A stretch of 64,000 bases of DNA, from the NCBI RefSeq assembly GCF_002101965.1, contig NZ_LQQA01000031.1:124001-188000 (forward strand), in the 5' to 3' direction. The stretch comes from Mycolicibacterium wolinskyi. Lineage in GTDB: Bacteria > Actinomycetota > Actinomycetes > Mycobacteriales > Mycobacteriaceae. Shown here piece by piece: positions 33,376-42,028 of the stretch; position 1 is the stretch's first letter, and each line of letters opens with the position of its first letter. The notes below the pieces were generated by a model, which had not been told where the DNA came from, ran no database searches, and worked only from the letters and a program-made list of their open reading frames with translations. Made by a program: the position numbers and the translations under genes.

Positions 33376-35160
33376 TTAGCGTCGACGGCTCTTCTTACGC
33401 GGCGGCGGCAACGCACCCTCGGCACGCAGCCGGGCGGCATGCTCGGCGAGCGCCTCGACCAACGGTCCGACCGCGGCCGTTTCCGGCTGGACGTCGACCC
33501 GCAGCCCGAATTCGGCTGCCGTCTCAGCGGTTTTCGGGCCGATGCAGGCGACGATGGTACGAGCGTGTGGCTTGCCCGCGATGCCGACGAGGTTGCGCAC
33601 CGTCGAACTCGACGTGAAGCAGACCGCGTCGAACCCACCGGTCTTGATCATCTCGCGGGTGTGCGCCGGCGGCGGGGCCGCCCGCACCGTGCGGTACGCG
33701 GTGACATCCTCGATCTCCCACCCGCGCTCGCGCAGACCTTCGGCCAGCGTCTCGGTGGCGATGTCGGCACGCGGCAGCAGCACGCGGTTGACCGGATCGA
33801 AAACCTCGTCGTAGGGCGGGAATTCGTCCAGCAGGCCGAGCGACGACTGCTCACCGGACGGCACCAGCTCGGGGTTGATCCCGAACGCGCGCACCTTGTC
33901 CGCGGTGGCCTGGCCGACGCAGGCGATCTTGACCCCGGAGAACGCACGTGCGTCCAGGCCGAACTCGTTGAACTTCTCCCACACCGCGCGAACGGCGTTG
34001 GTCGATGTGAACACCACCCACTGGAACCGGCCGTCGACCAGACCCTTGACCGCGCGCTCCATCTGCGCGGGGCTGCGCGGCGGCTCGACGGCGATGGTCG
34101 GCACCTCGATCGGCAGTGCGCCGTGGCCCACCAGTCGATCGCTCATCTCGCCGGCCTGGTCCTTGGTGCGCGGCACCAGGACGGTCCAGCCGTACAGCGC
34201 GCGGCTCTCCCACCAGTTGAGCTTGGCGCGGTTGGCCACGGTCTTGCCGATCGTGACCACCAGGGGCCCGGCCAGCGGTCCGGCGGGCTCGCTGCCGGCC
34301 AGGGTGGCCTTGTCGATCAGGCCGCTCAGCGTGGTCTCGACCGAACGCTGCTGGCACGTGGTGCCGTTGGCGGTGACGACCGCGGGGGTGTTTTCCACCA
34401 AACCGTGCTCGATGAGGGTGCGCGCGGCGTCCGGCAGGTGCGAGGCCGTCGCGTGCAGGATCAGCGGGCCCGGCGCGGCGGCCAGCGCCGCCCAGTCGAC
34501 GTCACCGCGGACGTCGGCGACGGTGTGCGACGAACCCAGCGGCAGGCCGGCGTACGTCGGCACCGCCGTCGTGTCGGGCAACCCGGGCACGATCTCGAAG
34601 TTCAGGTGTGTCTTGGCCAGCGCGCCGATCTCGGTGATCACCGCGTCGACCGACAGCGGGTCACCGGCGACCAACCGCACGACGTCGTAACCGTGGCGGG
34701 CCTCGCCGGCCAGCGTCTTGGCCACCTCGGCAGGATCGCCGAGGGCGGGCCGCACCTCGGGTCCGCCCGGGATCACGGCGGGCTGCTCGGCCTCCGGCGT
34801 GGCGGCGTCGGCCCCGCCCGCGGGCTTGGCCGGACCGGACGCCGGGGGCAGATCGGTGCCGACGAGGGCCAGCACCGCTTCGGGGACATCGGGATCGGTG
34901 AACACCAACTCGGCGTGCGCCAGCACAGCTTGTGCCCGCGCGGTCAGCAGTCCCGGGTCTCCCGGGCCTGAACCCACGAAGGTGATGCGACCGGGCTTCA
35001 CCTTGCGGCCTCGCGCCCGAACCGGGTGGTCGGCGCCGCCGTGCACTACGTTGTCGGCACCGCGGGCTGCGTTGTCGGCACCGCCGACGCGGGCTGCGTT
35101 GTCGGCTCCGCCGACGCGGGCAGCATTGTCGGCACTACCGACGGTGTCCTGCCGGGTCAT
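33376..35160 (-). CDS. hemD: Fused uroporphyrinogen-III methyltransferase/synthase (CysG-HemD)
   Basis: The 594 residues comprise a repeat-rich N-terminal extension (1-50), a SUMT-like domain (about 55-310) with GRITFVGSGPGDPGLLT, and a uroporphyrinogen-III synthase domain (about 325-580) with VVFTSTNAVRAVWE. It closes hydroxymethylbilane to uroporphyrinogen III and may methylate it toward sirohaem or B12. The C-terminal tail is basic. ATG overlaps the hemC stop (ATGA). It corresponds to Rv0511. The N-terminal ADNAARVGG repeats are unusual. Confidence 0.94.
   Translation of the reverse strand: MTRQDTVGSADNAARVGGADNAARVGGADNAARGADNVVHGGADHPVRARGRKVKPGRITFVGSGPGDPGLLTARAQAVLAHAELVFTDPDVPEAVLALVGTDLPPASGPAKPAGGADAATPEAEQPAVIPGGPEVRPALGDPAEVAKTLAGEARHGYDVVRLVAGDPLSVDAVITEIGALAKTHLNFEIVPGLPDTTAVPTYAGLPLGSSHTVADVRGDVDWAALAAAPGPLILHATASHLPDAARTLIEHGLVENTPAVVTANGTTCQQRSVETTLSGLIDKATLAGSEPAGPLAGPLVVTIGKTVANRAKLNWWESRALYGWTVLVPRTKDQAGEMSDRLVGHGALPIEVPTIAVEPPRSPAQMERAVKGLVDGRFQWVVFTSTNAVRAVWEKFNEFGLDARAFSGVKIACVGQATADKVRAFGINPELVPSGEQSSLGLLDEFPPYDEVFDPVNRVLLPRADIATETLAEGLRERGWEIEDVTAYRTVRAAPPPAHTREMIKTGGFDAVCFTSSSTVRNLVGIAGKPHARTIVACIGPKTAETAAEFGLRVDVQPETAAVGPLVEALAEHAARLRAEGALPPPRKKSRRR
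35062..35142. repeat. Three tandem 27-base repeats in the hemD start region
   Basis: Units at 35062-35088, 35089-35115 and 35116-35142 each begin GCGGGC and contain TTGTCGGC; units 1 and 2 differ at one base and unit 3 at a handful. A partial unit precedes them. They encode repeats of the type ADNAARVGG, in frame with hemD. Confidence 0.85.
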
Positions 35161-36122
35161 TTCTCACTCCCACGCTCTTCCAACAGCTCGCGTGCGCCCA
35201 GTTCGAAGAGCTCCGCGGCCACCGAGACACCAAGGTCAGCGGCCCGCTCCGGAGTTCCGATGCCGGACGCACGGATCACGTCGGATCCGTCCAGCGTCGC
35301 TGCGCAGCCGCGCAACGACAGCTCTTCGAAGACGTTGCCGTCCTCATCGATGGACTCGACCACTTCGGCGATCGCGCCCACCGGTGCGGAACAGCCCGCC
35401 TCCAGTTCGGCGAGCAGGACCCGTTCGGCGATGACCGCGGCACGCGTGTCGGCGTCATCCAGCTCCGACAGCACCGCGACCAACTCGGTGTCGCCGGCGC
35501 GGCATTCCACCGCGAGCGCACCTTGAGCCGGCGCTGGCAACATCTGCACCGGCTCGAGCGTCTCGGTGACAACGTTCAACCGTCCGATGCGGGCCAAACC
35601 CGCCCGGGCGACCACGATGCCGTCGAGATCACCGCTCGTAACCCTGTTCAACCTGGTATCTAGGTTGCCTCTTAGGGGGCGGATTTCCAAACCGAGACCC
35701 AGTGCTCTAAGCTGCGCCGCCCGTCGCGGGCTCGACGTGCCGATCACCGAGCCCGCCGGCAACTCCCCCAGCACCAGGCCGTCGCGGGCGACGAGCGCGT
35801 CACGAGGGTCTTCACGGCGGGGTATCGCGGCGATGGTGAAGCGCTCATCGCGCGCGGTTGGCAAATCTTTGTAGGAGTGGACGGCCATATCGACGCGGCC
35901 GTCGTGGATCGCTTCCCGCAATGCCGCGGTGAACACCCCGACGCCGATGTCGGCGATCGGCCCCTGATTGCGGTCGCCCTCGGTGGTGATGATGACGAGT
36001 TCGCAGGGATGCCCCGCGGCCAGCAAGGCGTCTCTGATGGTCCCGGCCTGCGTGGTCGCCAGCAAGCTACCCCGGGTTCCGATCCGGATCGGAGTGTCGC
36101 GCGTCCTAGAGGAGTTTGCCAA
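35157..36122 (-). CDS. hemC: Hydroxymethylbilane synthase (porphobilinogen deaminase)
   Basis: HemC polymerises four porphobilinogens to hydroxymethylbilane. The 321 residues show IRIGTRGSLLA, VHSYKDLPT, GTSSPRRAAQLRAL and the cofactor-bearing cysteine in LEAGCSAPVGA. The start appears to be TTG at 36122, 3 bases after the hemA stop. Its stop overlaps hemD. It corresponds to Rv0510. Confidence 0.95.
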   Translation of the reverse strand: MANSSRTRDTPIRIGTRGSLLATTQAGTIRDALLAAGHPCELVIITTEGDRNQGPIADIGVGVFTAALREAIHDGRVDMAVHSYKDLPTARDERFTIAAIPRREDPRDALVARDGLVLGELPAGSVIGTSSPRRAAQLRALGLGLEIRPLRGNLDTRLNRVTSGDLDGIVVARAGLARIGRLNVVTETLEPVQMLPAPAQGALAVECRAGDTELVAVLSELDDADTRAAVIAERVLLAELEAGCSAPVGAIAEVVESIDEDGNVFEELSLRGCAATLDGSDVIRASGIGTPERAADLGVSVAAELFELGARELLEERGSEK

Positions 36123-36125
36123 TCT

Positions 36126-37481
36126 CTACTCAGTCTTATCGAGATCTGTTGCCATGAAAGGCAATTCGCTGGCCGCCACAGCCTCGACGGCCTGCGGGTC
36201 GAGTTCGAAGAGCTCGCGCAGCGCCTCGGCGTAGCTATCCCCACCCGGGGCGCTTGCCAGCTGTTTCACCCGCACGGTCGGGGCGTGCAACAACTTGTCG
36301 ACCACCCTGCGTACGGTCTTCGCGACCTCGTCGCGGTGAGCGGCGTCCAGCCCGGGGAGCCGGTTGTCGAGCCGCAGCAGCTCCGCCTCGACCACGTCGG
36401 CCGCCCGTTGCCGCAGCGCGGTCACGGTCGGGGTGACCTCGGCCATGCGTTGCCCGGCGAGGTAGTTGGCAACCTCGGTGGCAACGATGGTGCGGGCCGC
36501 GTCGGCGTCCGTGGCCGCGGCGCGTGCCGACGGTTCGCGCTGGATGCGGTCCATGTCGACCACCCAGACACCGGGCAAACCGGCCACCGCCGGGTCGACG
36601 TCGCGCGGCATGCCGAGGTCACAGATGACCAGTTGGTGCTCGGTGCCCGACGCGTTGCGTTGAGCCAGCGCATGGTGCACGTCGGCCAGCGACACGACGG
36701 GGCGCACCGCGCCCGTGCTGCTGACGATGACATCCGCGTCGGCCAGTGCCTGCGGCAGGTGTTCCAGCGCCACCGCGTCGGCCACGATGCCTTGTTCGGT
36801 CAGGTTTTCCGCGAGCCGTCGCGCCCGCGGCAGGGAACGGTTGACCACGTGCACCCGCTCGACACCCGCCCGGACGAGGTGGGCCCCGGCGAGCGCGCCC
36901 ATCGACCCGGCTCCGACCACGGCCGCGGTACGGCCGGCGAGCCCGCCGCTGAGTTTCGCCTCGGCCATGCCCAACGCCACGGAGACCACCGACGCGCCCG
37001 CGGCGTCGATACCGGTCTCGGAATGCACGCGCTTGCCGACGGAGAGCGCCCGCTGCGCCAGCTCGTGCAGGGTGCGGCCCACGGTGTGGTTGGCCTCCGC
37101 CGATGCATAGGCCCGGCGAACCTGGCCCAGCACCTGCGCTTCACCGATGACCGCCGAATCCAGACCGCTTGTCACCGCGAACAGATGCTCGACGGCGGCT
37201 TCCGCGTAGCGGACGTATGCGTATTTGGTGAGGTCGTTGAGCCCCATGCCGGAGTGTTCGGAGAGCACCTGCCCGATCACCGAGAGACCGCCGTGGAACG
37301 CCTCGACAACCGCGTACACCTCGACGCGGTTGCATGTGGACAGCACCATGGCCTCGGTGACCAATGACGATTGGAGCACCTGGTCGATGATCTTGGCCTG
37401 CTCGGCCTCGTCGGTGCTCAGCTGTTCGAGAACAGACACCGGCGCGCTGCGGTGCGAAACCCCGAATAGCAGCACACTCAC
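36126..37481 (-). CDS. hemA: Glutamyl-tRNA reductase
   Basis: HemA commits glutamyl-tRNA to tetrapyrrole synthesis and is the first gene of the hem operon. The 451 residues have the catalytic cysteine in STCNRVEVY, the GEAQVLGQVR substrate motif and an NADPH-binding GAGSMGALAG. It starts with GTG at 37481; a TACCTT hexamer on the minus strand (37508-37503) could be its -10 element, giving a short leader. It corresponds to Rv0509. Confidence 0.96.
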   Translation of the reverse strand: MSVLLFGVSHRSAPVSVLEQLSTDEAEQAKIIDQVLQSSLVTEAMVLSTCNRVEVYAVVEAFHGGLSVIGQVLSEHSGMGLNDLTKYAYVRYAEAAVEHLFAVTSGLDSAVIGEAQVLGQVRRAYASAEANHTVGRTLHELAQRALSVGKRVHSETGIDAAGASVVSVALGMAEAKLSGGLAGRTAAVVGAGSMGALAGAHLVRAGVERVHVVNRSLPRARRLAENLTEQGIVADAVALEHLPQALADADVIVSSTGAVRPVVSLADVHHALAQRNASGTEHQLVICDLGMPRDVDPAVAGLPGVWVVDMDRIQREPSARAAATDADAARTIVATEVANYLAGQRMAEVTPTVTALRQRAADVVEAELLRLDNRLPGLDAAHRDEVAKTVRRVVDKLLHAPTVRVKQLASAPGGDSYAEALRELFELDPQAVEAVAASELPFMATDLDKTE

Positions 37482-37539
37482 GGCTTCATCACCACGTCAA
37501 CCAAGGTAATCGTTTCCCTGCCCGGCCACCAAATTTCAC

Positions 37540-37833
37540 CTAGTGATCTATGCCGTCGGCGAGGTCGCTGCGCAACTGCTGCTCATCGACCTCCCAGTAA
37601 CTGTGTTGGGTTCCGTTCAGCAAAATGACGGGCAACAGATCGCCGAACTCGGCCCGCAAGGCCGGGTCGCCCGCGGCGGCCTCGACGTCGACATCGGTGG
37701 TGACCAGCTCGAACCCGAGCTCGTCGCGCAATGCGGCCAGTTGCTCCGCGGCTCGCGCGCACAGGCTGCACCCAGCCCTGGTCAGCAACGTCACGGTGTG
37801 CCGATCCGCCGGACCGGACTGCTGGGGCTCCAC
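37540..37833 (-). CDS. Glutaredoxin-like protein (Rv0508-like)
   Basis: The 97 residues adopt a glutaredoxin-type fold with the redox motif CSLC in TRAGCSLCARA, followed by a TTDVDVEA stretch. It probably handles a cellular thiol such as mycothiol, but the partner is unknown. It starts with GTG, 58 bases upstream of hemA on the same strand, and is divergent from the HAD phosphatase gene. Confidence 0.85.
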   Translation of the reverse strand: MEPQQSGPADRHTVTLLTRAGCSLCARAAEQLAALRDELGFELVTTDVDVEAAAGDPALRAEFGDLLPVILLNGTQHSYWEVDEQQLRSDLADGIDH

Positions 37834-37859
37834 GCCGCCAGTATCCCGCCACCGTGACT

Positions 37860-37865
37860 TAGGGT
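37860..37865 (+). promoter_or_regulatory. Candidate leaderless -10 element TAGGGT
   Basis: TAGGGT is followed by 6 bases and then the GTG at 37872. This fits the mycobacterial leaderless pattern TANNNT-N6/7-RTG, in which transcription starts at the start codon itself. No ribosome site is visible for the gene. Confidence 0.55.
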
Positions 37866-37871
37866 GAATTC

Positions 37872-38774
37872 GTGTCCGAATCCGGTAGTGCCGATGCGCC
37901 CGCTCAGGAACTCGGCGGCGAGGCCAGCGCCGAAGCAGCGGTCACCGATCTGGCCGCCGACCTCGAAGCCGACGCGTCCGCCGGCCCCAGCGCGCCGCCG
38001 CCCGACCTGACCGCGGCGGCGTTCTTCGACGTCGACAACACGCTGGTGCACGGTTCGTCGCTCGTGCACTTCGCGCGCGGCCTGGCCGCCCGCAAGTACT
38101 TCACCTATTCCGACATCCTCGGCATCGTCTACGCACAGGCCAAGTTCCAGTTCACCGGCAAGGAGAACAGCGACGACGTGGCGGCGGGCCGCCGCAAGGC
38201 CCTGGCCTTCATCGAGGGCCGGTCGACCGCCGAACTCGTCGAGCTCGGCGAGGAGATCTACGACCAGATCATCGCCGACAAGATCTGGCCGGGCACCCGG
38301 GCGCTCGCGCAGATGCACCTCGACGCGGGCCAGCAGGTCTGGCTGGTCACCGCGACGCCCTACGAGCTGGCCGCCACGATCGCCAAGCGGCTGGGGCTGA
38401 CCGGCGCGCTCGGCACCGTCGCGGAATCCGTCGACGGGGTGTTCACGGGCCGGCTGGTGGGCGACATCCTGCACGGCACCGGCAAGGCCCACGCGGTGCG
38501 CTCGCTGGCCATCCGCGAAGGGCTCAACCTCCGCCGCTGCACGGCCTACTCCGACAGCTTCAACGACGTGCCGATGCTGTCGCTCGTGGGTACCGCCGTG
38601 GCGATCAATCCCGACGCGGCGCTGCGCGATGTGGCGCGCGAGCGGGGCTGGGAGATCCGCGATTTCCGCACCGCGCGCAAGGCCGCGCGGATCGGAGTCC
38701 CGTCGGCGTTGGCGCTCGGTGCCCTCGGCGGTGCGCTGGCCGCGGTGGCCTCGCGTCGCCACGACATTCGCTGA
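37872..38774 (+). CDS. HAD-IB hydrolase, SerB-like phosphatase (Rv0505c-like)
   Basis: The 300-residue protein has an acidic alanine-rich N-terminus (1-45), the HAD nucleophile motif AAFFDVDNTLVHGSS, motif II VTATPYE and motif IV AYSDSFNDVPML, and a C-terminal small hydrophobic segment. It is annotated SerB1 in M. tuberculosis but the substrate (phosphoserine or another monophosphate) is not certain. The start is GTG, probably on a leaderless transcript. Confidence 0.88.
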   Translation: MSESGSADAPAQELGGEASAEAAVTDLAADLEADASAGPSAPPPDLTAAAFFDVDNTLVHGSSLVHFARGLAARKYFTYSDILGIVYAQAKFQFTGKENSDDVAAGRRKALAFIEGRSTAELVELGEEIYDQIIADKIWPGTRALAQMHLDAGQQVWLVTATPYELAATIAKRLGLTGALGTVAESVDGVFTGRLVGDILHGTGKAHAVRSLAIREGLNLRRCTAYSDSFNDVPMLSLVGTAVAINPDAALRDVARERGWEIRDFRTARKAARIGVPSALALGALGGALAAVASRRHDIR

Positions 38775-38804
38775 GCAATCCGGACGCGCTGATAGGCTTC
38801 CGCG

Positions 38805-38862
38805 GCGGGCCGCGAAATGTCGGCACCGGGCGGGCCGCGAAATCGGTGCCGCGGCGGGCCGC
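38805..38862. repeat. Triple direct repeat with hairpin upstream of the HadA-like gene
   Basis: GCGGGCCGC occurs at 38805, 38830 and 38854, the first two extended to GCGGGCCGCGAAAT, a period of 24-25 bases. Within it CGGCACCG (38821-38828) pairs with CGGTGCCG (38844-38851). A TAGGCT promoter-like hexamer lies at about 38793. Confidence 0.6.
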
Positions 38863-38924
38863 ACGCACGTGCCCGGCAGCAAGGGACGGTTCATGCGGAG
38901 AGCACAGGGAGCAGTACAGGGCAC

Positions 38925-39461
38925 ATGAGTATCGCCGCAGACATCATCGGGACTCACTACCGTTACCCCGACTACTTCGAGGTCGGCCGCGAGAAGGTCC
39001 GCGAATTCGCCCGCGCGGTCAAGGACGACCACCCGGCCCACTACAGCGACGAGGCCGCCGCGGAGTACGGGCACGACAGCGTGGTGGCGCCGCTGACGTT
39101 CCTGGCCGTTGCCGGCCGCCGGGTCCAGCTCGAGCTCTTCGACAAGTTCGACGTCCCGATCAACCTCGAACGGGTGCTGCATCGCGACCAGAAGCTGATC
39201 TTCCACCGGCCGATCGTCGTGGGCGACAAGCTGTGGTTCGACTCCTACCTGGATTCGGTGATCGAGTCGCACGGCACCGTGATCTGTGAGATCCGCGCCG
39301 AGGTCACCGATGACGACGGCAACCCGATCGCGACCAGCATCGTCACGATGCTCGGCGAGGCGGCTCACCCCGACGAGGCCGACGAGATCAGCTCGCAGAT
39401 CGCCGCGGCGCGCGACGCCGCGATCGCGCGGATGATTGCTGGGCAAAAGTCCGGGAGCTGA
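38925..39461 (+). CDS. HadA-like N-terminal hotdog dehydratase (UPF0336, Rv0504c-like)
   Basis: The 178-residue single-hotdog protein closely resembles UPF0336/Rv0504c and HadA of fatty-acid synthase II: GTHYRYPDYFEVGREKVREFA, APLTFLAVAGRRVQLELF and YLDSVIESHGTV are family hallmarks. Such proteins lack the hydratase catalytic residues and pair with a catalytic MaoC partner, not seen here. ATG at 38925 follows AGGG by a few bases. The upstream leader holds the triple repeat. Confidence 0.9.
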   Translation: MSIAADIIGTHYRYPDYFEVGREKVREFARAVKDDHPAHYSDEAAAEYGHDSVVAPLTFLAVAGRRVQLELFDKFDVPINLERVLHRDQKLIFHRPIVVGDKLWFDSYLDSVIESHGTVICEIRAEVTDDDGNPIATSIVTMLGEAAHPDEADEISSQIAAARDAAIARMIAGQKSGS

Positions 39462-39505
39462 CCCACCGCTGCGCGAGCAGTCGCTTGGGTACCGCAGAAC
39501 TGGTG

Positions 39506-39532
39506 TTTTCGGGTACCTGCGCGTCTGCTCGC
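39506..39532. repeat. Dispersed 27-base repeat, intergenic copy
   Basis: It matches 25 of 27 bases of the copy at 12249-12275 (TTTTCGGGTACCTGCG at its start). It lies between the HadA-like gene and the convergent acyltransferase gene. A second GGGTACC occurs at 39487-39493. Confidence 0.6.
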
Positions 39533-39555
39533 CGAAGAAAGGTGCGGCTAAGACC

Positions 39556-40623
39556 TCAGCCGAAGAACATGTTCCGGCGGCCCGCCAACAACTGATAGAG
39601 CGTGTGCTGGATCGTCTCGCGGACCTGGTCGGTGAGCTCGAACGTGACCATCGGATCGTCGGCCGCGCCCTCTTCGTAGCCCGCGGTGTCGATCGGCTCA
39701 CCGAACCGGATGTGCCACTTCGACGGCAGCGGGATCATGCCGGCCGGGCCGGCCAACGGGAACAGCGGCGTCACCGGGAAGTACGGCAGGCCGAGCAGCC
39801 GGGCCAGCAGCTTCACGTCGGCGATCATCGGGTAGATCTCCTCCGAGCCGACGATCGAGCACGGCACGATCGGGGCCTTGGCCCGCAGCGCTGCCGAAAC
39901 GAACCCGCCGCGGCCGAATCGCTGCAGCTTGTAGCGGTCCTTGAAGTGCTTGCCGAGGCCTTTGAAACCCTCCGGGAAGACCGCGGTGAGCTCACCGTTC
40001 GCCAGCAGCCGGTGCGCGTCGGTCGTGCATGCCATGGTGTGGCCGGCTTTGCGGGCGGCCTGGCCGACCATCGGCAGGTCGAACACCAGATCGGCGGCCA
40101 GCAGCCGGAGATGGCGGTGCGAGGGATGGTGGTCGTGCACGGCGACCTGAGCCATGAGTCCGTCGAACGGCAGTACGCCGGCGTGGTTGGCCACCACGAG
40201 TGCCGCACCCGTGTCGGGGAGGTTCTCGATGCCGGAGACCTCGACCCGGAACCAGTTCTGGAAGAACACTCTCAGCAAAGGAAGAAAGATAGCGTTGGTG
40301 AGGTGCTCGTCGAACCCGAACTCATCGACGGTGTAATCGCCCGCCATGCGTTTGCGCGCGAATTCCGATACGGCCGCAATGGCTTTGGCAAGCTCGGTCG
40401 GGCTGTCCTCGACGGGCGGCGCACCCGATGCGGCGCTGCGACGCTGATCGATCTCGCGCACCACCGCGGCGATCTGCTCGGCCGAGGCCCTCGTCCCCGG
40501 ATCCGCGAGCAGCGAAGGATGTCGACGCGCACTCTCGGTGCGCTGGGCAGCGCGGCGGGTGGCCGATGCACGGCTTGAATTCCCGTGTAGCGGAATGACT
40601 TTCGCCTTAGGTTCGCCCGCCAC
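39556..40623 (-). CDS. Lysophospholipid acyltransferase-family protein (Rv0502-like)
   Basis: The 355-residue protein has a polar N-terminus (1-100) and a PlsC-type acyltransferase domain with the acceptor motif NHAGVLPFD and downstream FPEGFKGLGK. It probably transfers an acyl chain to a glycerolipid or envelope lipid at the membrane. GTG at 40623 follows AGAAGG by 8 bases. It is the last gene of the bS22-epimerase-acyltransferase row. Confidence 0.9.
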   Translation of the reverse strand: MAGEPKAKVIPLHGNSSRASATRRAAQRTESARRHPSLLADPGTRASAEQIAAVVREIDQRRSAASGAPPVEDSPTELAKAIAAVSEFARKRMAGDYTVDEFGFDEHLTNAIFLPLLRVFFQNWFRVEVSGIENLPDTGAALVVANHAGVLPFDGLMAQVAVHDHHPSHRHLRLLAADLVFDLPMVGQAARKAGHTMACTTDAHRLLANGELTAVFPEGFKGLGKHFKDRYKLQRFGRGGFVSAALRAKAPIVPCSIVGSEEIYPMIADVKLLARLLGLPYFPVTPLFPLAGPAGMIPLPSKWHIRFGEPIDTAGYEEGAADDPMVTFELTDQVRETIQHTLYQLLAGRRNMFFG

Positions 40624-40659
40624 GTCGATACCTTCTCCCCACCCCGGATCGAGTCAGTA

Positions 40660-41781
40660 CTAGTGTCCCCAACGCTGCGCCATCCCCACGGCGCGACTCT
40701 CCATTGAGCGTACCCATCGTGGGTCGATGATCGGAGTCAATCCACGACCACGTACATAATCGTCGAAAGCCTCCGCAGTCGTCCACTTCGGATGGTATCC
40801 CAGATCGTTGAGCATCCGCGTGGTGTCCATGACCCGGCCGTAGCTCAGGTAGTTCAACTGCTCGCGATCGAGTTCGGTGTAGCGAGTCGCCCGGCTCAGC
40901 GAATCGACGACGGACAGCGCCGAACGCGGCACCGGAAGCCGGATCCGACCCGAGCGGCGGATCGCCTGACTCATCATGATGATGCCGGCGGCCCCGATGT
41001 TGAAGGTGCCCGCCTTGCCCGCCACGGTGGCGCGTTCGAGCGCGCCGAGCGCGTCCTGTTCGTGCAGCAGTTGCAGCCGGGCATCGTGGCCGACGACCGA
41101 GGGCACGACCGGCCCCGCCAGATAGCGCGACAGCGCGGTGTCCATCGCCGGGCCGATCATGTTGGCCAGCCGCAGAATGGTCACCGCGATGTCGGGACGG
41201 CGCCGGGCCAGCCCGCGCGCATACCCCTCGATGTCCATGCTGTCGCGGGCGAAACCCTCACCCGGAGGCCGCCGCGCGCTGCTCTCCTCGGTGAACATCA
41301 CCGGGTCACGCGAGCTGGAGCCGTAGACCTCCGAGGTCGACTTGAGGATCACCCGGCGAACCGACGGCGTCTTCTGGCAGGCCGCGAACAGTTGGATCGC
41401 GCCCATCACGTTGAGTTCCTTCAACGTGGCCCGTCCGCCGGACCGCGGCGCGTAGGAGGCCGCCGCGGCATGCACCACGGTGTCGACGTCGCCGTTCCGG
41501 ATCACCTTGGCGATGAACGGATTGCGGATATCGGCCCGGACGAACTCGGCCCGCCCCATGCGGCGCAGCAGATCCTTGCTCGGTGCGATCGCATCGACGG
41601 CGATGACATGGTTGATCAGCGGGTTCTGTGCCAGCCTCGCGGTCAGATAACCGCCGAGAAACCGGCACGCACCCGTGACCAGAACCACTTTCGGGTAGGG
41701 CGCCGCGTCCGCGGATTCCGTACCTCCGGCATTGCCGGGGACTCCCGTCGGGCGTCCCCCAGAACGTCCATCAGAATCCAT
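40660..41781 (-). CDS. NAD-dependent epimerase/dehydratase-family protein (Rv0501, GalE2-like)
   Basis: The 373 residues show a Rossmann nucleotide site VTGACRFLGGYL and a core fold of the extended SDR type, but the usual catalytic YxxxK is not evident: the region reads STSEVYGSSSR followed by DIEGYARG. It may therefore bind NAD without classic epimerase chemistry. It is called GalE2 by tradition in M. tuberculosis. The N-terminal 30 residues are disordered. Confidence 0.85.
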   Translation of the reverse strand: MDSDGRSGGRPTGVPGNAGGTESADAAPYPKVVLVTGACRFLGGYLTARLAQNPLINHVIAVDAIAPSKDLLRRMGRAEFVRADIRNPFIAKVIRNGDVDTVVHAAAASYAPRSGGRATLKELNVMGAIQLFAACQKTPSVRRVILKSTSEVYGSSSRDPVMFTEESSARRPPGEGFARDSMDIEGYARGLARRRPDIAVTILRLANMIGPAMDTALSRYLAGPVVPSVVGHDARLQLLHEQDALGALERATVAGKAGTFNIGAAGIIMMSQAIRRSGRIRLPVPRSALSVVDSLSRATRYTELDREQLNYLSYGRVMDTTRMLNDLGYHPKWTTAEAFDDYVRGRGLTPIIDPRWVRSMESRAVGMAQRWGH

Positions 41782-41810
41782 CGGCTCAGCCTAGCGGCCG
41801 CGGCTGTCGG

Positions 41811-41912
41811 CTACTTGCCGAGTTTTCTGCGCTGCACCCGGGTGCGTCGAAGCAGCTTGCGGTGCTTCTTCTTCGACATGCGCTTACGCCGCTTCTTGAT
41901 GACTGAACCCAT
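41811..41912 (-). CDS. Small ribosomal subunit protein bS22
   Basis: The 33-residue protein (start [12 protein letters not shown], end [11 protein letters not shown]) is extremely basic and matches the actinobacterial AURKAIP1/COX24-like ribosomal protein bS22 found in the mycobacterial 30S subunit near the decoding centre. It is encoded from ATG at 41912 to TAG at 41811, between the BldC-like regulator and the epimerase, as in M. tuberculosis. Confidence 0.9.
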
Positions 41913-42028
41913 AAACCCCGGTGACTCCGCTACCTAGACAGCTAGTTGATTGACCTGGTTACTTTACCCGGGCCTGCCTGGGAAACGGAAAACGCCTGCC
42001 TACACCGACGCCCGGTGCCACCGTGCGC

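Noticed and set aside
32647..34971. 774-codon plus-strand frame opposite hemB and hemD
   Set aside because: It spans two well-supported genes on the other strand and shows no domain; a GC-driven shadow frame.
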